64,000 nucleotides of DNA from Rhizobiales bacterium IMCC20636 (GTDB taxonomy: Bacteria > Pseudomonadota > Alphaproteobacteria > Rhizobiales > GCA-2746425). Both the position numbers and the translations under genes were made by a program. Below are positions 44,360-52,857 of this stretch, one piece after another. Below the pieces are notes generated by a model. It was given only the letters and a program-made list of their open reading frames with translations, had not been told where the DNA came from and made no database searches. The stretch is from positions 837,001 to 901,000 of the forward strand of contig CP018226.1 in assembly GCA_016865015.1 (NCBI GenBank), in the 5' to 3' direction. Position 1 is the stretch's first letter; the number at the start of each line of letters is the position of its first letter.

Positions 44360-45748
44360 ATGGCTGATAAAAATCGCACTGGTGTCGACATGGCGATCGA
44401 GCTGCTGAAGGCGCTGACAAACGCTGGTGGTCAGTCACGAACCTCTGAGCTGACGACCGCTCTCGATATTCCTCGACCCAGTCTACACAGGATCAGTAAA
44501 ACCCTGGCCGGCGAAGGGTTTCTGGATCTTAGCCGAGGTGAAATTTCTGTGGGACCGACAGCCGGTCGGTTTGTAGACCGTCGGCGGCAGCAATTTGACA
44601 AGGAGTATCAGCGACGGATTTCTGCCCGCGGTAACAAGCGGCCCTCGCGAGCCTCCATCCAGACCGGCGATTGGCAGTTTTCCGAGCCGGTAAAATTGTC
44701 TGCACCACATGTCAATTCAGGCAACCGCCCCTTGCGGATCGGGTTTTCCAACGCCTCGCTGAGCAATCCCTGGCGCATTGCCCTGGTTCATTCCATCGAA
44801 TATGGGGCCGCCAGACTGGGCAAGGCAGTGGAGCGTTTGTCAGTACGCCATGCCGATGATAATTCCGCTCAGCAATGCCAGCATATCGAGGAATTGCTGA
44901 GCGAAGGTGTCGATGGTTTGATTGTCAGCGGGGCTGGCACGCTGCAGGTCGATGACTGCATCCGATCCGCCGTTGAGCAGGGCGTGACGGTTGTGTTTGT
45001 CGATCGCGGTCCGGTGGCTGATGTGGGAGCGAGCAGTTTTGTCACCAGTTCAGATGCCATCATCGGTCAGATGACAGCTCTGTGGCTGGCGGAAACCCTC
45101 AAAGGGCAGGGTAAGCTGTTACTGTTGCCGGGCGAACGATCTGCCAAGCCAGCCAAGCTGCGCCTGGCCGAAGCGATGAATGTTTTCTCAAGATTTCCGA
45201 ATCTGGAAATTCTGGACATTGCGTGGACCAAATGGAGCGCTGCCAAGGCCAGAGAGATCAGCACGGATTGGATCGGAAAAAGCCGGATTGATGGGGTTTG
45301 GTGTGATAGCGGCCAGCATGGGATTGGCTCTCTGATGGCCTTTCACGACGCCGGGTTTGCAGATGGCACAATCCCACCCCATACCGGCGGCGATCTGAAT
45401 GGCGCGTATAAAATGGCGGTCCGTCACAAGGTGCCGCTTGGCGCAGTCGACTACCCGCCTGCGATGGGTTTGGTGGCTGTGGAAACCCTGCATGCTGCCA
45501 TGAGCGGACAATGGGTGCAAAAACGTATCGATGTCCCATCAGATGTCATTCTGACAAAAGGTCATGCGACTGCATCGGTCAAACCAACATTGTGGGCAGA
45601 AGATCATCTGCGCTGGGATTTGCCCGATGATCTCATTCTTCATGCTGGTATCGGAGAGAGCTACAGTCCGGGGTCTTTTCGGATCAACTATCCGGGCAAC
45701 AGCTATAATCGGTCCGCAACTCAATTGGCCAAAGTGGTGCAATCATGA
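44360..45748 (+). CDS. Fusion regulator: IclR-type HTH + periplasmic-binding-protein (type I) domain
   Basis: The 462-residue protein has an N-terminal winged helix of IclR type (about 8-75: AIELLKALTNAGGQSRTSELTTALDIPRPSLHRISKTLAGEGFL) and, after a linker of about 45 residues, a PBP type I domain (about 124-400). It lacks a signal peptide. The PBP part begins with FSNASLSNPWRI and contains FVDRGPV, closely paralleling FSNAGVNNPWRV and VFDRGVN in the binding protein at 47157-48284. It probably senses the same ligand in the cytoplasm and regulates the importer and hydrolase genes. The C-terminal 60 residues are unfamiliar. The IclR gene follows with a 4-nt overlap. Confidence 0.88.
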   Translation: MADKNRTGVDMAIELLKALTNAGGQSRTSELTTALDIPRPSLHRISKTLAGEGFLDLSRGEISVGPTAGRFVDRRRQQFDKEYQRRISARGNKRPSRASIQTGDWQFSEPVKLSAPHVNSGNRPLRIGFSNASLSNPWRIALVHSIEYGAARLGKAVERLSVRHADDNSAQQCQHIEELLSEGVDGLIVSGAGTLQVDDCIRSAVEQGVTVVFVDRGPVADVGASSFVTSSDAIIGQMTALWLAETLKGQGKLLLLPGERSAKPAKLRLAEAMNVFSRFPNLEILDIAWTKWSAAKAREISTDWIGKSRIDGVWCDSGQHGIGSLMAFHDAGFADGTIPPHTGGDLNGAYKMAVRHKVPLGAVDYPPAMGLVAVETLHAAMSGQWVQKRIDVPSDVILTKGHATASVKPTLWAEDHLRWDLPDDLILHAGIGESYSPGSFRINYPGNSYNRSATQLAKVVQS

Positions 45749-46278
45749 GTGTTTCGGGCACGGCGGGTGTGCGCGCCATGGCAGCCATATTGGCAACGCT
45801 GGCCGAGCAGGATCATCAAACAGTTGCGGGTCTGTGCGCACGGCATCAGATACCGCGCTCCACTGCTTTTCAAATTGTTGGCAAACTCCTGTCTGCGGGG
45901 TTTCTGACACGTCAGGGCAAAGGCCGATTGACGCTTGGTCCTGAAGCCGTGCGTCTTGGTTATGCCGGTTCGGATCTGGCACAATTGGCCGGGCCGGGCG
46001 AAGCCATCCTGTCGTGGTTGCGTACTGAAACCGGCGCAGATGTGGCCTTGCTGGCAAACACGCAACCCGCCATCCGTCTTGTGAGCATTCCTGACCGGCC
46101 ACTTGCACATGATATTGAAGTGCCTGTTTGCGACAATCGGGGAAATCCGGTGGCTTTGGTACAGGTGCTGTGTCGCAAGGGTGCGACACGCGCCGAAAGC
46201 GCCTATGCGCTTCATTGCTGTCAACGGGCGAAGGAAAGCCTTGAAACCTATCTGGAAGAAACGGGAGAACAGAGTTGA
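45745..46278 (+). CDS. Short IclR-family regulator
   Basis: The 177-residue protein has an IclR helix-turn-helix (QTVAGLCARHQIPRSTAFQIVGKLLSAGFLTRQGKGRLTLG) but only a short effector part (about 80-170) compared with the usual 170 residues. It retains LSWLRTETGADVALLA, a segment typical of the start of the IclR effector domain. It overlaps the fusion regulator gene by 4 nt and the hydrolase gene by 1 nt. It could work alone or as a partner of the fusion regulator. Confidence 0.8.
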   Translation: MSVSGTAGVRAMAAILATLAEQDHQTVAGLCARHQIPRSTAFQIVGKLLSAGFLTRQGKGRLTLGPEAVRLGYAGSDLAQLAGPGEAILSWLRTETGADVALLANTQPAIRLVSIPDRPLAHDIEVPVCDNRGNPVALVQVLCRKGATRAESAYALHCCQRAKESLETYLEETGEQS

Positions 46279-47105
46279 TGCCTACCAAAGACCCATTCAA
46301 GATCAGTGACCATGTGGCTGATTTTGCAGAGATATCGAAACACTATTCTGAACGCAGTGCGCAGACGTTGGCGCGGCATCCTCACCAACTTGATATTCCC
46401 TATGGCAACAACGCTGCCGAGCAACTGGATCTGATTTATCCCAAGAACCTCACGCAAGGCGCGCCGGTGCACATGTTCATTCATGGTGGATATTGGCGTT
46501 CTGGTTCAAAGGCCGATTATTCATATATGGCGGAGCCGGTAATCGCCTCGGGCGGCATCGCCGTTCTGGTCGATTATCCGCTTATGCCGCAAGCGCGTAT
46601 GCCGCAATTGGTGGCGCAGGTGCGACAGGCGCTGGCGTGGATTAAACATCATATCGCCGATCATGGCGGTGATGCGCAGCGGATCACGGTAAGCGGGCAT
46701 TCTGCGGGAGCGCATCTTGCCAGCTATATGGCTGCCACCGGTCCACAGGATCAAGAACAGGCGCAAAATGTGCAAAAACTTGTGCTCGTAAGCGGGATTT
46801 ATGATCTGGCTCCAATCCCCGAGAGCTTTCTTCAGCCTGAAATTGGGCTGACGTGGAATGAGGTTGAAAACTGGTCGCCGCTTGATGCTGATCACGATCC
46901 CAATGTTGACCGGGTCATTGTGGTTGGCGGGAACGAGACGAGACCGTTCCACACGCAGGCCGAAGAATTTCAGGCGCTCCTGCCGGAAACAGATGGCAAT
47001 TTGCGCATTTTGCCCGGACTTGATCACATGTCGATCATTCTGGAAATGGGCGATCCGAACACAGATGCGGGCCAGATTCTGGCAGATGTTGTCGCCAATT
47101 CCTGA
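46278..47105 (+). CDS. Alpha/beta hydrolase, arylformamidase/esterase type
   Basis: The 275-residue protein has HGGYW (about 69-73), the oxyanion motif of kynurenine formamidase-like enzymes, and the nucleophile elbow SGHSAGAH (Ser142), with a late LDHMS His. Family members hydrolyse N-formyl or carbamoyl amides and esters. ATG at 46278 overlaps the IclR stop (TGATG). It is convergent with the importer at 47157-51848 and shares the ligand-sensing locus. Confidence 0.87.
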   Translation: MPTKDPFKISDHVADFAEISKHYSERSAQTLARHPHQLDIPYGNNAAEQLDLIYPKNLTQGAPVHMFIHGGYWRSGSKADYSYMAEPVIASGGIAVLVDYPLMPQARMPQLVAQVRQALAWIKHHIADHGGDAQRITVSGHSAGAHLASYMAATGPQDQEQAQNVQKLVLVSGIYDLAPIPESFLQPEIGLTWNEVENWSPLDADHDPNVDRVIVVGGNETRPFHTQAEEFQALLPETDGNLRILPGLDHMSIILEMGDPNTDAGQILADVVANS

Positions 47106-47109
47106 CGAA

Positions 47110-47133
47110 AACGGGCGCCCGAAGGCGCCCGTT
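47110..47133 (-). terminator. Intrinsic terminator with TTCG loop for the minus-strand importer operon
   Basis: On the minus strand AACGGGCGCC-TTCG-GGCGCCCGTT is a 10-bp stem with a UUCG tetraloop, followed by TTTT. It lies 24 nt after the binding protein stop (47157). The plus strand lacks the T-run, so it mainly serves the minus-strand operon. Confidence 0.85.
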
Positions 47134-47156
47134 CCCAGATCAATTTATCAAGAGGC

Positions 47157-48284
47157 TTACTGACCGCCCCAGGCAGCCGGATAGTTGGCCATATCTTCAC
47201 AGCCGCACATTGCATAATGCAGCGGTGGCATAGCCGGATTGACCATGCTGTCCAAAGTCTCCTGCGTGATTGCTGGCTGCGGCAGAACCCATTCCGGACC
47301 AGGTACCGCTTCACCATTCAACACACGTTCTGCAGCGATGATCGCAGTGCGCCACTGATAGTTCGGGTAAGTCGGTGCAATCGCCGTCAGTTTCAAATCC
47401 TGCCATTTGCGCAGGAAGTCCTGCTGGTCTTCACCAACGAAGACAGGGATGTCATAGCCGCCGTCTTCGAAAGCTTCGACAGCTGCAACAGCAGTTGCAC
47501 CGGCATCCATCCACACGGCGTCAATGCTGCCGCGCTGCAGATAGTCTTCCACGATCGATTTGGTTTTTGCATTGTCGCCGTCAGTGAATTCGGCACCAAC
47601 AATGTTCAAACCGGCATTTTCAAGAATTTTGCGGCCCGCAGAATAACGGGTTTCCAGCACATCCACGCCCGGAAGAATCCGGAGCATCAGAACATTCGCG
47701 CCTTCTTCAACATTGTCGACGATGAATTCAGCACCCTGAATGCCGAAACCATAGCCACCCACCGGGTGAACAAAGGTGACAGGGCAGTCGGTGTTGACGC
47801 CGCGGTCAAACACCACGACCGGCAACTGGGCACAGGCTTTTTCGACTGCAGGCGTGAGTGCTGCAGTTGTGTTTGGCGAAACGATCAGCAGATCGCATTT
47901 GCCGCCCGCCAGCAAATCGTCAATATCGGCAATCTGCTTGTCATCGGAACCTTCAGCGTCGACGTGAATGAATTCACCGATGCTTGGGGTGGCAGCAACC
48001 TCTTCGGTCATGTTGGTGTAGCCTACAACACGCCATGGGTTGTTTACCCCGGCATTGGAGAAACAAATGGTGTGCTTGCCTTCCACTGCCATGGATGATG
48101 TGTCGACCATGTTATCTTCAAGATATTGCACCCAAGGCATGCCTTCGGGGCCCATCGGGGTCGCAGTCAGCTGTTCCTGCTGTTTTGCAAACTCCGCCGG
48201 ATCATCAAAATTCTGGGCCTGCGCAAGCGTGTTTACGGAAAACGCCACTCCCGCAGCCACAAACAATCTCAATATTTTCTTCAT
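47157..48284 (-). CDS. Periplasmic substrate-binding protein (Peripla_BP_4 type)
   Basis: The 375-residue protein has a signal peptide (KKILRLFVAAGVAFSVNTLAQAQ) and a PBP type I fold: FSNAGVNNPWRVVGYTNM, DLLIVSPNTTAALTPAVEKAC, VVFDRGVNTDCPV and AVWMDAGATAVAAVEAF. A C-terminal tail has paired cysteines (CGCEDM). It is the last gene of the minus-strand operon that starts at 52696, so the SBP follows the permeases. It closely resembles the sensor domain of the regulator at 44360-45748. The ribosome site is AGGAGG. Confidence 0.93.
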   Translation of the reverse strand: MKKILRLFVAAGVAFSVNTLAQAQNFDDPAEFAKQQEQLTATPMGPEGMPWVQYLEDNMVDTSSMAVEGKHTICFSNAGVNNPWRVVGYTNMTEEVAATPSIGEFIHVDAEGSDDKQIADIDDLLAGGKCDLLIVSPNTTAALTPAVEKACAQLPVVVFDRGVNTDCPVTFVHPVGGYGFGIQGAEFIVDNVEEGANVLMLRILPGVDVLETRYSAGRKILENAGLNIVGAEFTDGDNAKTKSIVEDYLQRGSIDAVWMDAGATAVAAVEAFEDGGYDIPVFVGEDQQDFLRKWQDLKLTAIAPTYPNYQWRTAIIAAERVLNGEAVPGPEWVLPQPAITQETLDSMVNPAMPPLHYAMCGCEDMANYPAAWGGQ

Positions 48285-48358
48285 ATTACGGTCCTCCTGT
48301 TTGGTTTAGGTCAGTTACTTCGCAGTGATTGATACGCCGCAAAATCTTGTGGTCGGGC

Positions 48359-49348
48359 CTAGCGCCCCGTTCGTTTACGCCGGTACATAGCCAGCGCCAC
48401 CGCGATGATCAGGATCAAGCCCTGAACAACCTGGCGCACGGGTTGTGGCAGCCCAAGAAAATTCAATAGTGTGAATATGGCCTGCAGGCTGAGTGCCCCG
48501 GCAATCGCAGCTGGCACCGAGCCGCGTCCGCCAAGCAATTGCGCGCCGCCGAGCACGGCGGCGGTGATCGCCTGCAATTCGTAACCATTGCCAACATCTG
48601 TCGATACACCGGCAAATCCGCCGAGTAGAATTCCGGTGACCACAGCGCTGAGGGAAGACACCACGAATGCCAGAATGCGCACGCGATTGACTGGCACGCC
48701 GCCAAGCCGGGCTGCTTGCGGATTGTCGCCAATGGCGTGAACCATGCGGCCAAAATTGGTGCGATGCATCAGCCAATACAGTGCAAAACCCACCACGATC
48801 AGCACGATCAGCGCAACCGGCAGCATGCGGATGACCGGTATATCCATGATGTTGACGCGGCCGAAGAACCTGAACGTGTCAGGCAAATAGCCACGGGGTG
48901 ATCCGCCCGACCACATGAACGACACGCCGGTCAGCGTGATCATCATGCCAAGCGTGGCGATCAGTGATGGCACTTTGAGGAAGCAGACCACCAAACCGTT
49001 GATCAGGCCAACCGCAAGGCCGATGCATAACATCACTGGGATGACCCACAGCGTGGCGCTCGGATCATTATTGGTGAGCATTGAGGATCCGACCACGACC
49101 AGCGTGATCAGCGAGCCAACAGACAGATCAAAACCGCCTGACACAAGTACATAGACCTGACCTGCGGCAAGGATCGCCAGAGGGGCAGCCCGTTTCAGAA
49201 AATTCATATAGCCGGTTGGCTCGGCAAAATTCGGATTTTGCAACAGGATCGCAGCAATCAGCGCCGCCAGCAGGAAATAGACCGGATTGATGTGCGGCAG
49301 AGCGCGTTTTTTGGGCGCTTCGGCTGAACTGAGGGGTTGATCGGTCAT
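48359..49348 (-). CDS. Ribose-type ABC permease (second)
   Basis: The 329-residue RbsC-like protein has repeated hydrophobic segments, the SGGFDLSVGSLITLVVVGSS loop and the late GGAQLLGGRGSVPAAIAGAL block. It overlaps the first permease gene by 4 nt and is 74 nt before the binding protein gene. The two permeases probably form a heterodimer. Confidence 0.93.
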   Translation of the reverse strand: MTDQPLSSAEAPKKRALPHINPVYFLLAALIAAILLQNPNFAEPTGYMNFLKRAAPLAILAAGQVYVLVSGGFDLSVGSLITLVVVGSSMLTNNDPSATLWVIPVMLCIGLAVGLINGLVVCFLKVPSLIATLGMMITLTGVSFMWSGGSPRGYLPDTFRFFGRVNIMDIPVIRMLPVALIVLIVVGFALYWLMHRTNFGRMVHAIGDNPQAARLGGVPVNRVRILAFVVSSLSAVVTGILLGGFAGVSTDVGNGYELQAITAAVLGGAQLLGGRGSVPAAIAGALSLQAIFTLLNFLGLPQPVRQVVQGLILIIAVALAMYRRKRTGR

Positions 49349-50331
49349 GCCACCATCCTCTTGGATCGAACGGCATAAAAGGCCACGGCGGCAACAATGA
49401 TGACGCCGCGCATGACCTGTTTTGCAAAGGCGTCAACGCCAGCAACATTGAAAATCGAGTCGATCAGCGAGAAGATCATCATGCCAGCCATGGTGCCCCA
49501 GATTCCGCCGCGTCCGCCTGCCAACACCGTGCCGCCAATGACAACCACGGCAATGGATTCCAGATCATAAACGCCGTCCGATCCGATCCAGGGCGCACCG
49601 GAGCGCAGCCGACTGGCCAGATAGAGACCGGCAATGGCTGCCAGAACGGAGCAAATGATATGGGCATACACAACCACCCGGTCGGTCTGGATGCCGGCAA
49701 ACCGTGCCGCGTCCTTGTTGCCGCCAACCGAATAGATGTCGGATCCGAATTTGGTGAAGCGCAACACCACCCATGCGGCAATCGCCAACACCAGTAGAAA
49801 GATCAGACTGGCCGGCAGTCCGCCAATTTCGCCATAGGCAAACAGCTGAAACTCGACGGGTACCGAGCCGGCAAAATTCGAAACGACGGCAGACAGGCAC
49901 CCCTGGATGATCAGGCTCATGCCCAGAGTGGCAATCAGCGGATTGACTTCCAGCTTGGCGATCACAAGCCCGTTGAGCAGACCAACCAGACCGCCAAGAG
50001 CCAATGCGGCAAGGATAGCGGGCAGGATCATGGCCGGATCACCATTCATGATCACCGAGGCCAACACCGCTGTTGCGGAAATCAGGCTGGCAACAGAAAG
50101 ATCAATCGATGCGACCAGAATTGCAAATGTCTGGCCGATGGCGGTGATCCCCAGAGCAATCGACCGACCCAGAATCGAGATCAGATTGGAGGCCGTCAGA
50201 TATTGGGTCTGGCCGGTGCTGACAGCGATGATCACGTAGATCATCAATGCGGCCAATAACAGGATGGCGGGTGCCCAGACCTCAAATCGAAAGCCGGTTT
50301 TGGAAGCGGTTGTCATGGCCGGGTCGCTCAT
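49345..50331 (-). CDS. Ribose-type ABC permease (first)
   Basis: The 328-residue RbsC-like protein has the ASIDLSVASLISATAVLAS loop and the late GGTVLAGGRGGIWGTMAGMMI block. It overlaps both the ATPase gene and the second permease gene by 4 nt, a pattern that implies translational coupling. It forms the channel with the permease at 48359-49348. Confidence 0.93.
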   Translation of the reverse strand: MSDPAMTTASKTGFRFEVWAPAILLLAALMIYVIIAVSTGQTQYLTASNLISILGRSIALGITAIGQTFAILVASIDLSVASLISATAVLASVIMNGDPAMILPAILAALALGGLVGLLNGLVIAKLEVNPLIATLGMSLIIQGCLSAVVSNFAGSVPVEFQLFAYGEIGGLPASLIFLLVLAIAAWVVLRFTKFGSDIYSVGGNKDAARFAGIQTDRVVVYAHIICSVLAAIAGLYLASRLRSGAPWIGSDGVYDLESIAVVVIGGTVLAGGRGGIWGTMAGMMIFSLIDSIFNVAGVDAFAKQVMRGVIIVAAVAFYAVRSKRMVA

Positions 50332-51848
50332 GCTGCCACCTCGGTTTCACCGGTTGCAGCCAGCATGATATCGTGTTCCGTCGCACCATGGGTGAATTCG
50401 TCCACAATTGTGCCGGCACGCATGACCAATATCCGGTCTGCGGCGCCGATGACTTCCGGCAGATCCGAAGAGATCATCATCACGGCAGCGCCACCGCGCG
50501 CCAGATCACGCATGAGATGGTAGATGCCCGCCTTGGCGTTGACATCGATTCCGCGGGTCGGTTCGATGAAAATGAGAACTTTGGGCTTGAGCGCCAGCCA
50601 GCGTGCGACAATGGCTTTCTGCTGATTACCTCCGGATAAATTTCCAATATCCTGATCGTATGAGGAGGCTTTGACCTCCATGGCGTCAAGCAAACTGTCC
50701 ATTGAAGCAAGGTCTGCGTATTGATTGGCCTTGTGGCTGGAAAGCAGAGTGTCAAAGGCGCGGGCGGTCAGCATGCCATTGTCACGCACCGACTGCATCA
50801 ACACCAAACCTTCTCCCTTGCGGTCTCCAGGCAAAAGGCCAATGCCAGCCTGAATTGCATCGCGTGGATTGGTGAATGCCACTGTCTTGCCGTTCAACCT
50901 TACCTTTCCGGATGTAAACGGGTGCTCGCCGAAGAGAGCCATTGCCAATGCTACCCGACCCGCCCCCTGAATTCCCGCAAACCCGAGAATTTCACCGGCT
51001 GACAAATCAAAATTGATATTCGACACGCGATCATTCTGGCCATTTCGAACGGACAGGACCTTGGCACCAATTTCATTTTCTGTGGCAAAGGGCGCATAAA
51101 AATCTGCGATGTCGCGCCCCACCATGGCGCGGACGATGTCGCCTGGTTTTGGAACATGATCGAATTGGGCCGCGACTTCGCCATCCTTGAGAACGGTGAC
51201 GCGGTTGGCCAACCGGGTGACTTCACGCATCCGGTGGGTGATGTAGATGATCGCAGTGCCTCGCTCGCGCAACCGGTCCACGGTTTCGAACAGGACCTCG
51301 CATTCTGCTTCATTCAAGGCAGCTGTTGGTTCGTCCATAACGACGACCTTCGCATTCAGCGAGATAGCCTTGGCGATTTCGACCATCTGCTGGGTCGCAA
51401 CGTCGAGGTCGGCGACGATTGCGTTGGGGTCGACACGGGTTCCGGCCCCGAACAGATCCAGGACCCGTCGCGTTTCAGCGCGCATCGCTGCATAGTCGAT
51501 GATGCCGCGCCGCGTGGGTTCGCGCCCGAGAAAAATGTTTTGTGCAACCGTGCGTTCCGGCAGCAGGGAGAATTCCTGATAGATAACGGAAATTCCACCC
51601 TTCAAAGACTGAACCGGATGGGTGAAGCTCTTGGTGGCACCATTCAGAAGAATTTGACCAGCATCGGGCTGATAGACCCCTGAGAGAATTTTGATCAGAG
51701 TGGATTTACCCGCGCCATTTTCCCCGACAAGTGCGTGCACTTCGCCAGGCTCAACCGCGAAACTGACATCATTGAGTGCCCGCACGCCCGGAAAGCTCTT
51801 GGAAATTCCGCGCATTTCAATGACGGGAGTAACGCCGTTTTTGTTCAT
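50328..51848 (-). CDS. Ribose-type ABC ATPase, two nucleotide-binding domains
   Basis: The 506-residue RbsA-like ATPase has Walker A GENGAGKST, a diverged N-terminal signature (LDVATQQMVEIA), Walker B VVMDEPTAAL, and a C-terminal half with GIQGAGRVA, LSGGNQQK and LIFIEPTRGID. The second Walker B has Ile instead of the usual Asp before EP, but the family often degrades this half. It overlaps the isomerase gene upstream by 4 nt and the permease gene downstream by 4 nt. Confidence 0.92.
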   Translation of the reverse strand: MNKNGVTPVIEMRGISKSFPGVRALNDVSFAVEPGEVHALVGENGAGKSTLIKILSGVYQPDAGQILLNGATKSFTHPVQSLKGGISVIYQEFSLLPERTVAQNIFLGREPTRRGIIDYAAMRAETRRVLDLFGAGTRVDPNAIVADLDVATQQMVEIAKAISLNAKVVVMDEPTAALNEAECEVLFETVDRLRERGTAIIYITHRMREVTRLANRVTVLKDGEVAAQFDHVPKPGDIVRAMVGRDIADFYAPFATENEIGAKVLSVRNGQNDRVSNINFDLSAGEILGFAGIQGAGRVALAMALFGEHPFTSGKVRLNGKTVAFTNPRDAIQAGIGLLPGDRKGEGLVLMQSVRDNGMLTARAFDTLLSSHKANQYADLASMDSLLDAMEVKASSYDQDIGNLSGGNQQKAIVARWLALKPKVLIFIEPTRGIDVNAKAGIYHLMRDLARGGAAVMMISSDLPEVIGAADRILVMRAGTIVDEFTHGATEHDIMLAATGETEVAA

Positions 51849-52696
51849 TCAGCGGCCTCCCATTGGGTGCGGATAAAACCGATCGATTGAGAAAACAATG
51901 TTTCAAAATCTGGAAATAGTGGACGCCAGACGCGGGTGGCGGCTGCCAGTTCCGGTAATCCGGCACCAAAAGCCTCAACAATCAACCAACCATTATAGTC
52001 CTGTCGTTTGGCAGCAGAAAAAATCTCGGCAAAATCAATGTGCCCGGTGCCGGGGATGCCCCGGTCGTTTTCTGAGACGTGCAGGATACCCATATGCCCT
52101 GCGATTTTTGCCATGGCTTCGGTCTGGTTCTTTTCCTCGATATTGGCATGGAAGGTGTCGTACATGATCTTGAACGCAGGGTGATCAACCGCTTTTACAT
52201 AAGAAGCAGCCTGATCCATCGTGTTCAGGAAATGTGTTTCGAAACGGTTGAGTTGTTCAAGACTGAGAATATAGCCATTTCTCTGCGCCCGCTCCGCCAT
52301 GGCATGGTGCGCCTCTGCGCCAAACCGGATTTCGTCATCTGACGGGCCCGATCCGGTGAAATGTCCGATGGGAGCGTGGAATGGTCCGCCGATACTTTCT
52401 GATTCCAATGCCTCGGCACAATCCATGATCCATTCAAGGTGATTTTTTCCGCGCGCCCGCGTGTCAGGATCGGTGCTCAGCGGGTTGACGGACGGGTCCG
52501 GAATGACAGACGTGGAGGTGCGGCGCAGGCCGATGGAATCCAATTCTTTGGCGAGCCAGGCATAATGGCCCGGATCGCCGGTCAAGATTGGAATCTCGAC
52601 GCCGTCATAGCCCAAATCCTTGAGCCGCCGGATGTGTGGCAGATGCGCTGCCTCAATCTGCCCGGCAAGGCACAGCAAATTGATGCTGACTTGCAT
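51845..52696 (-). CDS. TIM-barrel sugar isomerase/epimerase (AP endonuclease 2 fold)
   Basis: The 283-residue protein belongs to the xylose isomerase-like TIM-barrel family: LKDLGYDGVEIPIL, ILSLEQLNRFETHFLNT (Glu at the metal site), IMYDTFHANIEE (Asp and His) and LIVEAFG (Glu). These match metal-binding residues of hydroxypyruvate isomerase and ketose 3-epimerases. It is the first gene of the minus-strand importer operon, with a GGGAGGAC ribosome site, and probably acts on the imported sugar. The substrate is not predictable. Confidence 0.88.
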   Translation of the reverse strand: MQVSINLLCLAGQIEAAHLPHIRRLKDLGYDGVEIPILTGDPGHYAWLAKELDSIGLRRTSTSVIPDPSVNPLSTDPDTRARGKNHLEWIMDCAEALESESIGGPFHAPIGHFTGSGPSDDEIRFGAEAHHAMAERAQRNGYILSLEQLNRFETHFLNTMDQAASYVKAVDHPAFKIMYDTFHANIEEKNQTEAMAKIAGHMGILHVSENDRGIPGTGHIDFAEIFSAAKRQDYNGWLIVEAFGAGLPELAAATRVWRPLFPDFETLFSQSIGFIRTQWEAAE

Positions 52697-52857
52697 AGTC
52701 CTCCCTTACCAACGTTTGCCGTCAGCTTGTGCTTTTAAACATTATTATTTTGGAAGTCAGACCAACACACAATGCAAAAGCTGCGTAGTTAGTCTGATAT
52801 ATGAGACAAGCAGGCGCCGGAAATCGGGGATTATCGTGTCAGACGTGCAATGCAGGC
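52697..52857. promoter_or_regulatory. Promoter gap with weak TCAGAC inverted repeat
   Basis: TCAGAC (52757-52762) and GTCTGA (52792-52797) are inverted copies about 35 bp apart, between the isomerase gene start and the end of the leaderless binding protein gene. They could flank the promoter of the importer operon. No stronger signal was seen. Confidence 0.35.
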
